From Pedobacter punctiformis (GTDB lineage: Bacteria > Bacteroidota > Bacteroidia > Sphingobacteriales > Sphingobacteriaceae): a DNA stretch of 64,000 nucleotides. Below the pieces are notes generated by a model. The model searched no databases and was not told the DNA's origin. It saw only the letters and a program-made list of their open reading frames with translations. Within the stretch, counting starts at the first letter, position 1, and each line of letters starts with the position of its first letter. The stretch spans positions 1,178,001 to 1,242,000 of the forward strand of contig NZ_JAPWGM010000001.1 in the NCBI RefSeq assembly GCF_027213715.1. The letters run 5' to 3'. Of the stretch, positions 1 to 9,400 are shown one piece after another. A program made the translations under genes and the position numbers.

Positions 1-880
1 GTAAACCCGATATCGTAGGCATGCGTGGATCATCCCAGCCGTTTACCAAATTTTCGTTGACCAATTGAAGCAATTTGCGCTTACTCATTACCGTTGAAGT
101 AAGGTTTAAACGGGCAAATTCATATTGTTTAGAAGGAAAAATTTCCAGCTTTTCTATAAACCAATCATACAATTCACGGTGCGAAACATATTCCAGAGTA
201 CAAATAGAGTGTGTAATATTTTCTATACTATCGCTTTGGCCATGGGCAAAATCATACATCGGATAAATACACCATTTATTCCCTGTACGATGATGTTCAG
301 CATGTTTAATGCGGTAAATAATCGGATCACGCATTAACATATTCGGGCTTGTCATATCAATTTTAGCCCTTAAAGTATAGGCCCCATCACCAAATTCTCC
401 ATTTTTCATTCTGGTGAAAAGGTCAAGGTTTTCTTCCATGCTGCGGTTGCGGTAGGGGCTGTCTTTGCCGGGTTCGGTAGGGGTTCCTTTTAAAGCAGCA
501 ATTTCGTCTGCACTACTTTCATCCACATAGGCCAGGCCCTTTTCGATCAGTTTTACGGCAAAAGCATATAATTCATCAAAATAGTTTGATGCATATAACT
601 CGTTTTTCCAGGTAAATCCAAGCCATTTTATATCTTCCTGCTGACTGTTAACATATTCTGTTTTTTCAGTTACCGGGTTGGTATCGTCAAAACGTAAGTT
701 GGTATAACCGCCATATTTTTGTGTTAAACCAAAGTTTAAACATATAGCTTTAGCGTGGCCGATGTGTAAATAACCATTTGGTTCAGGCGGAAAACGTGTA
801 ACCAATGTTTTATACTTACCACTATTTAAGTCGTTCTCAACAATCTCTTCAATAAAGTTCAATGACTTTTCTTCACTCAT
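1..880 (-). CDS. glnS: Glutaminyl-tRNA synthetase (N-terminal part; 3' end beyond window)
   Basis: Charges tRNA-Gln with glutamine in the cytoplasm. The minus-strand frame opens with ATG at 878-880 and stays open for 293 codons to the window edge. It shows the class I signature HIGH inside [14 protein letters not shown] near residue 34 and a KMSKS-type motif (VMSKR) near residue 275. The segments RFDDTNP and the [14 protein letters not shown] form are typical of GlnRS rather than GluRS. The anticodon-binding beta-barrel part lies outside the window. A TAnnTTTG box sits 22 nt upstream of the start. The next gene, at 998, is divergent. Confidence 0.95.
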   Translation of the reverse strand, partial: MSEEKSLNFIEEIVENDLNSGKYKTLVTRFPPEPNGYLHIGHAKAICLNFGLTQKYGGYTNLRFDDTNPVTEKTEYVNSQQEDIKWLGFTWKNELYASNYFDELYAFAVKLIEKGLAYVDESSADEIAALKGTPTEPGKDSPYRNRSMEENLDLFTRMKNGEFGDGAYTLRAKIDMTSPNMLMRDPIIYRIKHAEHHRTGNKWCIYPMYDFAHGQSDSIENITHSICTLEYVSHRELYDWFIEKLEIFPSKQYEFARLNLTSTVMSKRKLLQLVNENLVNGWDDPRMPTISGL

Positions 881-902
881 AAAAACCTGTAAATTAAGAA
901 TG

Positions 903-910
903 CAAAGTTA
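903..910 (-). promoter_or_regulatory. Bacteroidota -7 box for glnS
   Basis: Read on the minus strand this is TAACTTTG, a perfect match to the Bacteroidota -7 consensus TAnnTTTG. It is 22 nt upstream of the glnS ATG. I see no convincing -33 TTTG, so this is an inference from motif and position. Confidence 0.5.
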
Positions 911-997
911 AAAAGATTGAGCGTAATTCTTCTTGTTTTAGTTAATGATTAATTTCAGAATCAAAATCTATACATTTACACCAACTTAATATTCACT

Positions 998-1417
998 ATG
1001 AGCAAAATATTAAACCGCCCAATACGCGTTTTGGTGGCGAAGGTTGGTCTTGATGGTCACGATCGTGGAGCCAAGGTTATTGCAACTTCCCTTCGGGATG
1101 CTGGTATGGAGGTAATCTACACCGGACTTAGACAAACCCCCGAAATGGTTGTTAACACCGCATTGCAGGAAGATGTGGATGCCATTGGAATTTCCATACT
1201 CTCTGGTGCACACATGACCGTTTTTCCAAAAATCATTCATTTTATGAAAGAAAAGCAATTAGATGACGTTCTGTTAACTGGAGGTGGAATTATTCCTGAA
1301 GCAGACCGGGCAAAACTCGCTGAACTTGGAGTGGGAGAATTATTCCCGCCGGGTACCACCATGGCAAGCATAGTAGAATACATTCAGAATTGGGTTACTG
1401 AACACAGAAACTTTTAA
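998..1417 (+). CDS. Free-standing cobalamin (B12)-binding domain protein, acyl-CoA mutase small-subunit type
   Basis: At 139 aa the protein is essentially only the C-terminal B12-binding Rossmann domain of methylmalonyl-CoA or isobutyryl-CoA mutases. It carries the base-off/His-on motif DGHDRG (residues 19-24), whose His would ligate cobalt, plus the later SGAHM and TGGGIIP loops that cradle the nucleotide tail. It should work as the small subunit of a two-part acyl-CoA mutase, but no large catalytic subunit lies in the window. Only 2 nt separate it from the downstream enoyl-CoA hydratase, so the two are probably co-transcribed and act in one acyl-CoA route. I see no cobalamin riboswitch upstream. 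Which mutase it serves is unknown. Confidence 0.85.
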   Translation: MSKILNRPIRVLVAKVGLDGHDRGAKVIATSLRDAGMEVIYTGLRQTPEMVVNTALQEDVDAIGISILSGAHMTVFPKIIHFMKEKQLDDVLLTGGGIIPEADRAKLAELGVGELFPPGTTMASIVEYIQNWVTEHRNF

Positions 1418-1419
1418 TT

Positions 1420-2199
1420 ATGGCATACCAGAATTTAATATCAGAAATTAAAGAAGGCATTTTATACCTTACCATTAACCGTGAAAAGGCATTAAATGCA
1501 TTAAATAAAGAAACCCTGACAGAACTTGCAGAGGCAATTGCTTTTGCGGGTAAAACCAATGAAGTTAGAGGAGTAATATTAACGGGGGCAGGTGAAAAAG
1601 CTTTTGTGGCCGGAGCAGACATTAAAGAATTTTCTGATTACAGTGGGAAGCAAGGCGAAGAATTGGCTCAAAAAGGCCAGGATGCCGTATTTAATGCGAT
1701 AGAAAATTCGCCCAAACCTTTTATTGCTGCTATAAATGGATTTGCTTTGGGCGGTGGATTGGAACTGGCAATGGCCTGCCATATGCGTATTGCATCTGAT
1801 CATGCAAAACTTGGCCTGCCCGAAGTTACTTTAGGTTTAATTCCCGGTTATGGCGGTACGCAACGGTTAACCCAGTTGGTTGGAAAAGGTAAAGCTATTG
1901 AATTGATTACCACCGCTGGTATGGTTAGTGCGGTTGATGCAGAAAAAATTGGATTGGTTAATTATGTTGTTCCTCAGACAGATTTAATAAGCAAGGCGGA
2001 AGAAATTTTAAATATCATTAAGCAAAGAGCACCACTGGCAGTTGCAGCGGCTATTAAGTCTGTTGTCTCATCAATAAATGACGTTAACGGCTACCAGACT
2101 GAGATTTCTGAATTTGGCAAGTGTTTTGAGACAGAGGATTTTAAAGAGGGTGTTTCTGCATTTGTAGAGAAAAGGAAGCCTGTATTTACGGGAAACTGA
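1420..2199 (+). CDS. Enoyl-CoA hydratase (crotonase family)
   Basis: A 259-aa crotonase-fold protein predicted to add water across 2-enoyl-CoA in fatty-acid or branched-chain amino-acid degradation. The oxyanion-hole segment AGADIKEFS lies near residue 64. Both catalytic glutamates of true hydratases are present: one in GGGLELAMACH (about residue 110) and one in LPEVTLGLIPGYGGTQRL (about residue 133). Length is normal for the family. It starts 2 nt after the B12-binding protein gene, which implies one transcript. Substrate chain length cannot be read from the sequence. Confidence 0.9.
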   Translation: MAYQNLISEIKEGILYLTINREKALNALNKETLTELAEAIAFAGKTNEVRGVILTGAGEKAFVAGADIKEFSDYSGKQGEELAQKGQDAVFNAIENSPKPFIAAINGFALGGGLELAMACHMRIASDHAKLGLPEVTLGLIPGYGGTQRLTQLVGKGKAIELITTAGMVSAVDAEKIGLVNYVVPQTDLISKAEEILNIIKQRAPLAVAAAIKSVVSSINDVNGYQTEISEFGKCFETEDFKEGVSAFVEKRKPVFTGN

Positions 2200-2364
2200 T
2201 ATTTTGTATGATTAATTCTATTTTAAAACGAAAAAGTGTAGAAAAAATTTCCCAATTCCATTTTTTTTAAGTAATTATGTGCAGCTAAATTTCTGAACTA
2301 AAGCTTCATTTACATGTGAACAACATAAAAATGAAATTTAATTAGATTAAAAAGGCTCCTCCTG

Positions 2365-3777
2365 ATGAAAAAAAAGATACTGATAATTGATGATGAAGTA
2401 AATATTGGACTTTTACTTTCAAAATTTTTGGTGAGAAATGGATTTGAAGTTTCTAACGCAATAACAGGTAACTCTGCACTGGAAATTTTAACAAATGAAA
2501 CGTTCGATCTTGTTCTTTGTGATTACCGCCTGGATGACACAGATGGCAAAGAAATTCTGATTAAGATTAAAGACAACTATCCTACAACCGGCGTAATTAT
2601 TATTACCGGCTATTCTGATATTAAGTTAGCCGTTGAATTAATTAAGCTTGGAGCATACGATTATATCACCAAACCATTATATCCTGACGAAATATTGAAC
2701 ACCATTAACAAGGCACTTGAAACGCAAAGAGCCCTTAATGAGAGTAAAAGTTCGGGTCAGAAAAACAACAATGAAGATTCTGATTACATCAACAATACCG
2801 AATATATTGATGGTAAAAGTGAAGTGTCGGCCACTTTATTAAAACAAATCCAGTTAATTGCACCAACCTCTTACAGCATTATTTTAACCGGAAAAAGTGG
2901 TACCGGTAAAGAAGCGGTTGCAAAAACAATTCATTTAAACAGCTTAAGAAAGGATAAACCTTTTGTAGCAATGGATTGCGGCTCGTTAACAAAAGAACTT
3001 GCCGGAAGTGAATTTTTTGGGCATGAAAAGGGTTCATTTACAGGGGCTTTGTATACTAAAATCGGCCACTTTGAACAAGCCAATGGAGGTACATTGTTTT
3101 TGGATGAGATTGGTAACTTATCGTACGAAATACAAGCTACTTTGTTAAGAACGGTACAGGAAAGAAAAGTTAAACGTATTGGGAGCACTAAAGAGATTGA
3201 TCTTGATGTACGTATTATTGTGGCAACGAATGAAAATCTGGCAGAGAACATAGTAAAAGGTACTTTTAGAGAAGATTTGTACCACCGGTTTAATGAGTTT
3301 TCTATTCACCTGCCATCCTTAAAGAAACGGGGCAATGATATCCTCATTTTTGCTGATAAATTTCTGGCTATTGCAAATCAGGAATTAAATAAAAATATCA
3401 AAGGTTTTTCTGATAGTGTAAAAGAGTGTTTTTTAAACTACAGCTGGCCGGGTAATGTTAGGGAATTAAAAAATGTAATCAGAAGAGTAGCGCTGTTAAC
3501 CGATACGAATACAATACAGGTAGATGTTTTGCCACTTGAACTGGCTAATAATGCTAAATTCTACGATTCGGATAAGCCGCTCATTCAAGCTAAGGCCAAA
3601 CTTGTTGAAAAGCCAAAAGATTTGAAAAATGCTGCACAGGAAGCAGAATATGATACAATTTTAAATGTACTGAAAGAGGTTAATTTCAATAAAACTAAAG
3701 CCGCCAAAATCCTGAAGATCGATAGAAAAACACTTTACAATAAAATTAAAGGCATTAAGATTGACGATTTGGAATAA
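2365..3777 (+). CDS. Sigma-54-dependent response regulator, NtrC class
   Basis: A 470-aa transcription activator in three parts. The receiver (1-120) has the acidic pocket D9/D10, phospho-acceptor D53 and K103. The AAA+ sigma-54 interaction domain (about 145-375) has Walker A GKSGTGKE at 176-183, the sigma-54-contacting loop GSFTGA at 223-228 (Ser for the usual Ala) and Walker B TLFLDEIG at 243-250. A Fis-type helix-turn-helix closes the protein (about 435-467). It should be phosphorylated by a histidine kinase and switch on sigma-54 promoters. No kinase is adjacent, so it is an orphan here. The next gene is 65 nt downstream and may be independent. Its targets are unknown. Confidence 0.93.
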   Translation: MKKKILIIDDEVNIGLLLSKFLVRNGFEVSNAITGNSALEILTNETFDLVLCDYRLDDTDGKEILIKIKDNYPTTGVIIITGYSDIKLAVELIKLGAYDYITKPLYPDEILNTINKALETQRALNESKSSGQKNNNEDSDYINNTEYIDGKSEVSATLLKQIQLIAPTSYSIILTGKSGTGKEAVAKTIHLNSLRKDKPFVAMDCGSLTKELAGSEFFGHEKGSFTGALYTKIGHFEQANGGTLFLDEIGNLSYEIQATLLRTVQERKVKRIGSTKEIDLDVRIIVATNENLAENIVKGTFREDLYHRFNEFSIHLPSLKKRGNDILIFADKFLAIANQELNKNIKGFSDSVKECFLNYSWPGNVRELKNVIRRVALLTDTNTIQVDVLPLELANNAKFYDSDKPLIQAKAKLVEKPKDLKNAAQEAEYDTILNVLKEVNFNKTKAAKILKIDRKTLYNKIKGIKIDDLE

Positions 3778-3842
3778 ATTAATTTAAACAAAACAAAATT
3801 ACAGGTTTTAACATTTAAAGAATACCAAATCGTCCCAATTAT

Positions 3843-4892
3843 ATGTCGGTGTTCTCCTATAAACAGCGCAACAATATAAACCTTGTTATTATAATAGCAC
3901 TTGGATTATTAATTGCCTATTCTTTGCAAAGTATATTTAGCGCAATACTCAGTACCCTGGTGCTTTATACCATAATGAGGCCGGCTTATATTTATCTGGC
4001 CGAAAATAAAGGCTGGAACAGGAGATTTGTCGCTATTTCTTTAATTACTGTCAGTATTGTTGTAATTATTCTCCCATTTTATGCTTTAAGCAGCATGGTG
4101 ATCAGTAAAATCTCCGAGCTTAGAAATAATGAAATTTTCTTTAAAAACCTGCTGGTTAAGTTGCAGCATCTAAGCCCTGTTAAAATTAATCAGGATTTAA
4201 TTCAGGAAGGATTAAACAGGCTTGGAAACTGGGCTACACAACTCTTTCCATCATTAATATCCAGTGCAGTAAATATTATATTAAGTTTACTGGTCATGTA
4301 CTTTTTACTCTACTTTATGCTTATTGAGCGCTCTAAATTTGAACGGTCATTAATTAAGTATGCTCCATTGAGAGAGCAAAATGCATTACGTTTTGGAGAT
4401 GAAATGCGAAATACCACTTATGCAAATGTACTTGGGCAGGGGCTTATTTGTTTGGTTCAGGGCTCACTCGTTAGTCTATCATTTTATATCCTGGGCTATC
4501 AGGACCCTGTATTTTGGGGCATAATTACAACATTTATTTCTTTTGTACCCGTTTTGGGTCCGCCAGTAGTTTTTGTGCCAGCTGCCATTTTGCAAATAGC
4601 GAACGGGCATAATTTTGAAGGCTGGGCGATGCTCATCTTTGGTTTTGTAGTCATTATTAACATTGATAACGTGCTCCGGTTTATCATTGCGAAAAAAGTT
4701 GGAAATATTCATCCCATTATAACTGTAATTGGCGTAATTATTGGTATACCCTTATTTGGAATATTAGGGCTTGTTTTTGGGCCGCTACTATTATCTTATT
4801 TTATATTGCTTGTTAAAATTTATGAAACCAGTACGCTGGCGTCAGAAAGATTGGAAAGAATTAAAACAAATAATGAGCTAAATGAGTTATAA
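3843..4892 (+). CDS. AI-2E family transporter (PerM/YdiK-like permease)
   Basis: A 349-aa inner-membrane protein with hydrophobic helices at the N-terminus (about 12-85), a short polar middle section (about 88-150) and a second group of helices from about 150 to 330. This is the arrangement of the AI-2E/UPF0118 permease family. The motif PVLGPPVVFVPAAI near residue 236 is characteristic. Members export small molecules or act as Na+/H+ antiporters, and the substrate cannot be assigned. It lies between the response regulator and the YtxH operon on the same strand. No terminator is evident before YtxH. Confidence 0.85.
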   Translation: MSVFSYKQRNNINLVIIIALGLLIAYSLQSIFSAILSTLVLYTIMRPAYIYLAENKGWNRRFVAISLITVSIVVIILPFYALSSMVISKISELRNNEIFFKNLLVKLQHLSPVKINQDLIQEGLNRLGNWATQLFPSLISSAVNIILSLLVMYFLLYFMLIERSKFERSLIKYAPLREQNALRFGDEMRNTTYANVLGQGLICLVQGSLVSLSFYILGYQDPVFWGIITTFISFVPVLGPPVVFVPAAILQIANGHNFEGWAMLIFGFVVIINIDNVLRFIIAKKVGNIHPIITVIGVIIGIPLFGILGLVFGPLLLSYFILLVKIYETSTLASERLERIKTNNELNEL

Positions 4893-4975
4893 TTTATAGC
4901 TTAACAATAAAATACTATAGTAGTTAGTTATATTTATATTGTACATGAATTGTTAACCCTTAAAAATACATTATT

Positions 4976-5242
4976 ATGAATGATAACTCAAAAGTTGTAG
5001 TTGCTCTTTTAGCTGGTTTAGCTGCCGGTGCTGCTCTAGGTATTTTATTCGCACCAGAGAAAGGTGAAGAAACCCGCGACAAATTAAGCCAGTCGTTAAA
5101 AGATCTTGGGGATTCTATCAAGGATAAAGCAGCTGATGAAATCAACAGTCTGGCTAACCTTAAAGATAAAGTTGTTAGTTCTATCAAAACCAAATTAAGA
5201 AGTGTTGAAGAAGAGTATAGTGACGATGTAGAACACGCTTAA
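4976..5242 (+). CDS. YtxH-domain small membrane protein
   Basis: 88 aa. One N-terminal membrane segment rich in Ala and Gly (about 7-27) ends in LFAPEKGEETR, the hallmark of the YtxH family. A charged amphipathic helical tail with heptad-like Lys/Asp spacing follows. Relatives are general-stress or envelope-associated proteins of unknown mechanism. It is the first of three small genes; a strong hairpin without a T-tract follows at 5258-5280, before the second gene. Confidence 0.85.
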   Translation: MNDNSKVVVALLAGLAAGAALGILFAPEKGEETRDKLSQSLKDLGDSIKDKAADEINSLANLKDKVVSSIKTKLRSVEEEYSDDVEHA

Positions 5243-5257
5243 CCGATAAAAACATAT

Positions 5258-5280
5258 AACCGGGCATATTTTGCCCGGTT
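5258..5280 (+). promoter_or_regulatory. Intra-operon hairpin after the YtxH gene
   Basis: Perfect 9-bp stem AACCGGGCA/TGCCCGGTT with a TATTT loop. Only AAATAC follows and there is no U-run, so it looks more like an mRNA 3'-end stabiliser or processing site than a full terminator. It would allow higher YtxH expression than the two downstream genes; that is inference. Confidence 0.5.
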
Positions 5281-5295
5281 AAATACATCTAAACT

Positions 5296-5679
5296 ATGCA
5301 AGAAAATAAAGAGAAAAGTATTGAAGACCTTATAGATGACACCAAAGGTTATTTAGAAGCAAGAATCGAATATACGAGGTTATACATAGTAGAAAAGGCT
5401 TCTAAAGCATTTGCAGATATAGTAACCAGTACGGCAGTTATAGTATGTTTTATTCTCGCATTTTTGTTCGGTTCAGTAACACTGGCTTTATATCTATCAT
5501 CAGTTTTACACAGCTATGCAGCAGGTTTTGGTTGCGTATCTCTAATTTATATTGCGCTGGCCATTATTGTTTACCTTACAAAAGATAAATATATTGAGAA
5601 AGCCATTATTAATGTTGCCATTAGAAAGTACTTCGATAAATTAGCCGACAAGGAGGAGGATGAAGATGAGAAGTTATAA
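5296..5679 (+). CDS. Phage-holin-3_6-like (DUF1469) membrane protein
   Basis: 127 aa. An acidic, helical N-terminus (1-40) precedes two membrane segments (about 42-70 and 74-95), and the tail is very acidic (ADKEEDEDEKL). This topology is typical of the 'phage holin family' or DUF1469 proteins that accompany YtxH or YqjD-type proteins in many bacteria. Despite the name there is no phage context here, so lysis is unlikely. An envelope-stress role is an inference. It overlaps the next gene by 14 nt. Confidence 0.75.
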   Translation: MQENKEKSIEDLIDDTKGYLEARIEYTRLYIVEKASKAFADIVTSTAVIVCFILAFLFGSVTLALYLSSVLHSYAAGFGCVSLIYIALAIIVYLTKDKYIEKAIINVAIRKYFDKLADKEEDEDEKL

Positions 5680-6103
5680 AACCATCAGAACACTGGAAGA
5701 CCTGCAGGCAAAAAAGTTAGAGCTTAAGTTAGAATATACTTCCAAACAAACCTTGCTAAAAACCGATAGTAAAGCTTTTTTTAAGCAATTTACATTAGGC
5801 TCTCTTATTAAGAAGTACGCTACGCCAAGCAATTTATTTAAGGTTGATGATAAATTCAACATCAGCGGAACCATCATGTCTTTACTTTTGCCGACGGTTA
5901 TGAACAAAACTATTTTCAAGAGTTCAGGATTTTTAACTAAAGCAGTAGTTGGTCTTGCATCAGGCAAATTAGGAAAGGCATTAGATGCAGAACATTTATC
6001 TGCAATTTTTAACTCCGTTAAAAGCTGGTTTGGAAAGAAAAAGGATAAAAAAGAAAAGAAATTTATCGATTACGGCATACCGCCAGATAGTGAAACTTAT
6101 TAA
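5666..6103 (+). CDS. Hypothetical protein of the YtxH operon
   Basis: 145 aa from the preferred ATG at 5666; an alternative ATG at 5660 adds two residues. AGGAGG at 5651-5656 lies 9 nt before ATG 5666 but only 3 nt before ATG 5660, which favours the inner start. A clear Shine-Dalgarno sequence is unusual in this window. The protein is Lys-rich, has a moderately hydrophobic stretch around residues 60-100 (MSLLLPTVMNKT and AVVGLASGKLG) and ends in a KKDKKEKK segment. I do not recognise a named family. The tight overlap with the holin-like gene suggests translational coupling and a shared envelope role. Confidence 0.7.
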   Translation: MRSYKTIRTLEDLQAKKLELKLEYTSKQTLLKTDSKAFFKQFTLGSLIKKYATPSNLFKVDDKFNISGTIMSLLLPTVMNKTIFKSSGFLTKAVVGLASGKLGKALDAEHLSAIFNSVKSWFGKKKDKKEKKFIDYGIPPDSETY

Positions 6104-6105
6104 TG

Positions 6106-6135
6106 AAAGCCCCGTTTTAAAGCCGGGGCTTTTTT
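6106..6135 (+). terminator. Rho-independent terminator of the YtxH operon
   Basis: Stem AAAGCCCCG/CGGGGCTTT with a short loop, followed by a run of six T. It closes the three-gene operon. Confidence 0.9.
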
Positions 6136-6424
6136 GTATCATTTCAATTACATACTGAACAGAAAATAACTTATTATTATTAGTTTGTCTTCAATTTAAA
6201 TGCTAAATTGATTATTATGTAAAGTTTATGTCTAATTGCCTTATTTGATTCTATATCAATTAGATGGGTTTATTTAAGGACAAAATGCCATCAAACTATT
6301 TATTTAGTTGTGTCATAAGAAAGACATAAATTGTCTTCAATGTGTTAAATTTCGTTAAAAAAAATATTTAGCTTCCTATCTTTAGCTTTTTAACAGACAT
6401 ATTATTCTACTAACTTAAATTTTC
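6136..6424 (+). promoter_or_regulatory. AT-rich spacer ahead of susC with a weak -7 box
   Basis: About 290 nt of very AT-rich DNA without an ORF that I can support. The only promoter-like element I see is TATCTTTA at 6377-6384, one base off TAnnTTTG and 40 nt before the susC-like ATG. I find no FecI-type sigma gene or hybrid two-component gene here, so control of the SusC/D pair is not explained locally. Confidence 0.35.
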
Positions 6425-9400
6425 ATGAAAAAACTTCTACAAAGTTTGTTCATTCTAATGTTTGTTGCTTTTACGGCAATGGCACAAGATAGAACAATCA
6501 CGGGTACAGTTACTTCACAGGATGACAAACTACCCATTCCTGGGGTAACTGTAAAAGTAAAAGGTACACAAGCTGGTGCCGTTACCGATTCAAATGGAAA
6601 GTACACACTTACTTTACCATCAGGCTCTTCTGTATTAGAGTTCTCTTACATTGGTTTTATAACACAATCTAAAATCGTAAACTCTTCTAATGTTAACATT
6701 ACGCTTGTCCCAGATAATAATCAATTATCAGAGGTAATTGTTACAGGTTATGGCAATCAGACAAAAGGTAAATCTGCAATTTCGTCTGCAAGAGTAGATG
6801 CCAAGGACATTCAGAATACGTCAATTACAAATGTTAATGACGTATTACAAGGTAAAGCAGCTGGTTTAACTGTAATGACTGCTTCAGGACAGCCAGGATC
6901 TCAGTCCAACGTACGTGTACGTGGTGTTGGGTCTATCACAGCTTCAGCTGCGCCGTTATATGTTTTGGATGGTATTATTATTCCAACTGGTCAGTTCGCA
7001 CAAGATCCATCGGCGATTGGACAAACCAATGATGTATTGTCTAATTTGAATGCTAACGACATTGAGAGTGTTACTGTACTAAAAGATGCATCAGCATTAG
7101 CTTTATATGGCTCAAGAGGTGCAAATGGTGTAATTGTAATTACAACCAAAAAAGGAAAATCAGGCGAGTCTAAAATTAATTTTAGTGCTCAGGTAGGTTC
7201 TACTAAACCAAGTTTTGGAAATTGGGGCATGATGAATGCTGATCAGGTTTACAATTATGAAAGGTCTGTTTTAGCTTTAAACGGGCAAACACCTGCTCAA
7301 ATTAATGCAGCATACCCAGCATCAATGTTAAACCAAACATTTGATTGGGTTGATGCTGCCTTTAAAAATGGTTCAACACAAGGTTATGATCTTGGTATTA
7401 GTGGGGGAAGTGAAAAAACAACTCATGCTTTATCATTAGGATATTTTAAACAAGACGGAACTGTTCCGAACTCTAGTTTTGAGAGAATGAATGCAAATCT
7501 TAATATAGAGAATCAAGCTAAAGAGTGGTTAAAAGTAGGATTATCGTTTAATACCTCTTTTTCTAATACAAACAATGCAGACGGTGGGGGATTTTATTCA
7601 AGCCCTATATTAAGTACATTAACCAACAGCCCGTTACATGTTTATCCTTATAAACCGGATGGTTCTCTTTTTACAGGATCAGAAGCTGAATACGGAGGTT
7701 TTACAGGCGATAACTTTTTATACTCTAATCAGTTGAATTATAATAAACTTAAACAGTTTAGAGGAATAGGAAGAGGTTTTGCTGAAATAAAAGCAACAAA
7801 ATGGTTAAACATTAAACAAACTGTAGCAATTGATTTAATCAACTCGGCTTCTAAAAATTACTTCGATCCAACAACAGGTAATGGTTTAGGCGCAACTCCT
7901 GATAAAAGCGGAGAGTTGATTCAGGCTCAAAATAATGTTTATACTTTTACTTCACAGTCTTCGTTATTCGGTAATTTCAGCCTGAAAGATACACGTCATC
8001 AGTTTGATTATTTATTATTGACGGAATATCAAAGAAATAATGCGTCTAATTTTTCAGCAGATGGATTGGGTAGTGTAGATCAAAAACTTCAGGAACTTGG
8101 CACTTTTGGAACACCTAATGGTGTAGCTGGTAGTCAAGCAGAATATTCTTTCTTATCTTATTTAGGCCAATTGAACTATACCTTCGATAATAAATATTCT
8201 TTAACTACTTCAGTTAGAAGAGATGGATCTTCACGTTTTGGTGCTAATAACCGATATGCTACTTTCTATTCAGTTGGTGGCTCATGGAAAATTATCTCTG
8301 AGGAATTCATGAAAGACCAAAAAGTTTTTTCTGATTTACGTTTACGTTCTAGTTATGGTACATCTGGTAATGCAGATTTTGGAGCACTAGGTAATTATGT
8401 TGCTCAACAATTATATACTTATAGCGGTGTTACCTATAACGGATCTGGCGGTAGTGCTCCTTCAACTCCAGGTAATCCTAACTTAACATGGGAAAAAAAT
8501 AAACAATTTGATGTAGGTTTGGAAGCTGCCGTATTTAATGGCAGATTAAGAGGTACATTCGATTTTTATAACAGAGTTTCTGATGACTTATTATTGAGTG
8601 TTCCTGTTTCTAGAACCAGTGGTTTCAATACAACTTTCATGAACGTAGGCTCTGTTTATAACAGAGGTTTCGAAACTACTTTAAACAGCATAAACGTTGA
8701 TTCTAAAGGTGGTTTTAAATGGACTACTGATTTTAACTTCTCTTACAATAAAAATAAAGTAACAAAACTTTACGGAGGTAAAGATATTATTGGCGGTACT
8801 TTAGGCATAACAAGAGAAGGCGAATCATTAGGTTCATGGTTTCTTCCTGTTTGGGCTGGTGTTGATCCTAATAATGGTGATCCTTTATGGTATCTTGCTG
8901 ATGGCAAAACAACTACAAATAGCTATTCGATTGCAAGTAGAACAGAAAACAGAAAAGTTGCAGGCTCTGCTCTTCCTAAATATAACCTTGGTTTAAATAA
9001 CTCATTTAGTTATAAAGGTTTTGATTTCTCGTTTTTCTTTTATGCTAGCTTAGGTGCTAAAGTTTACGATCAAACTTTAAGTAATATTGACTCTGACGGT
9101 TTACGCTGGCAGTGGGGTTATTATAAAGATGCAGGAGACAATTTTTGGACTACTCCAGGACAAAACGCTGATAGACCAAAACCAGTTTCTGGTGGAAATA
9201 AAAATTCTGCAAGTGCTTCAACAAGATGGATCGAAAATAACAACTTTTTACGTTTAAGAAATGTGACATTAGGTTATAATCTACCATCGAAAGTTGCTGA
9301 AAAACTTAAATTATCATCATTAAAAGTTTTTGTTACAGGTGTAAACTTATTAACAATTACAGATTATAAAGGTGTTGATCCAGAAGTAGGGGTAACTGGT

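Noticed and set aside
881..997. Cobalamin riboswitch ahead of the B12-binding protein
   Set aside because: Too short and without a B12-box; only promoter-like AT-rich DNA and the divergent glnS promoter are visible.
5296..5679. Phage remnant because of the 'holin' family name
   Set aside because: No other phage gene is near and the family occurs widely in non-phage stress operons.
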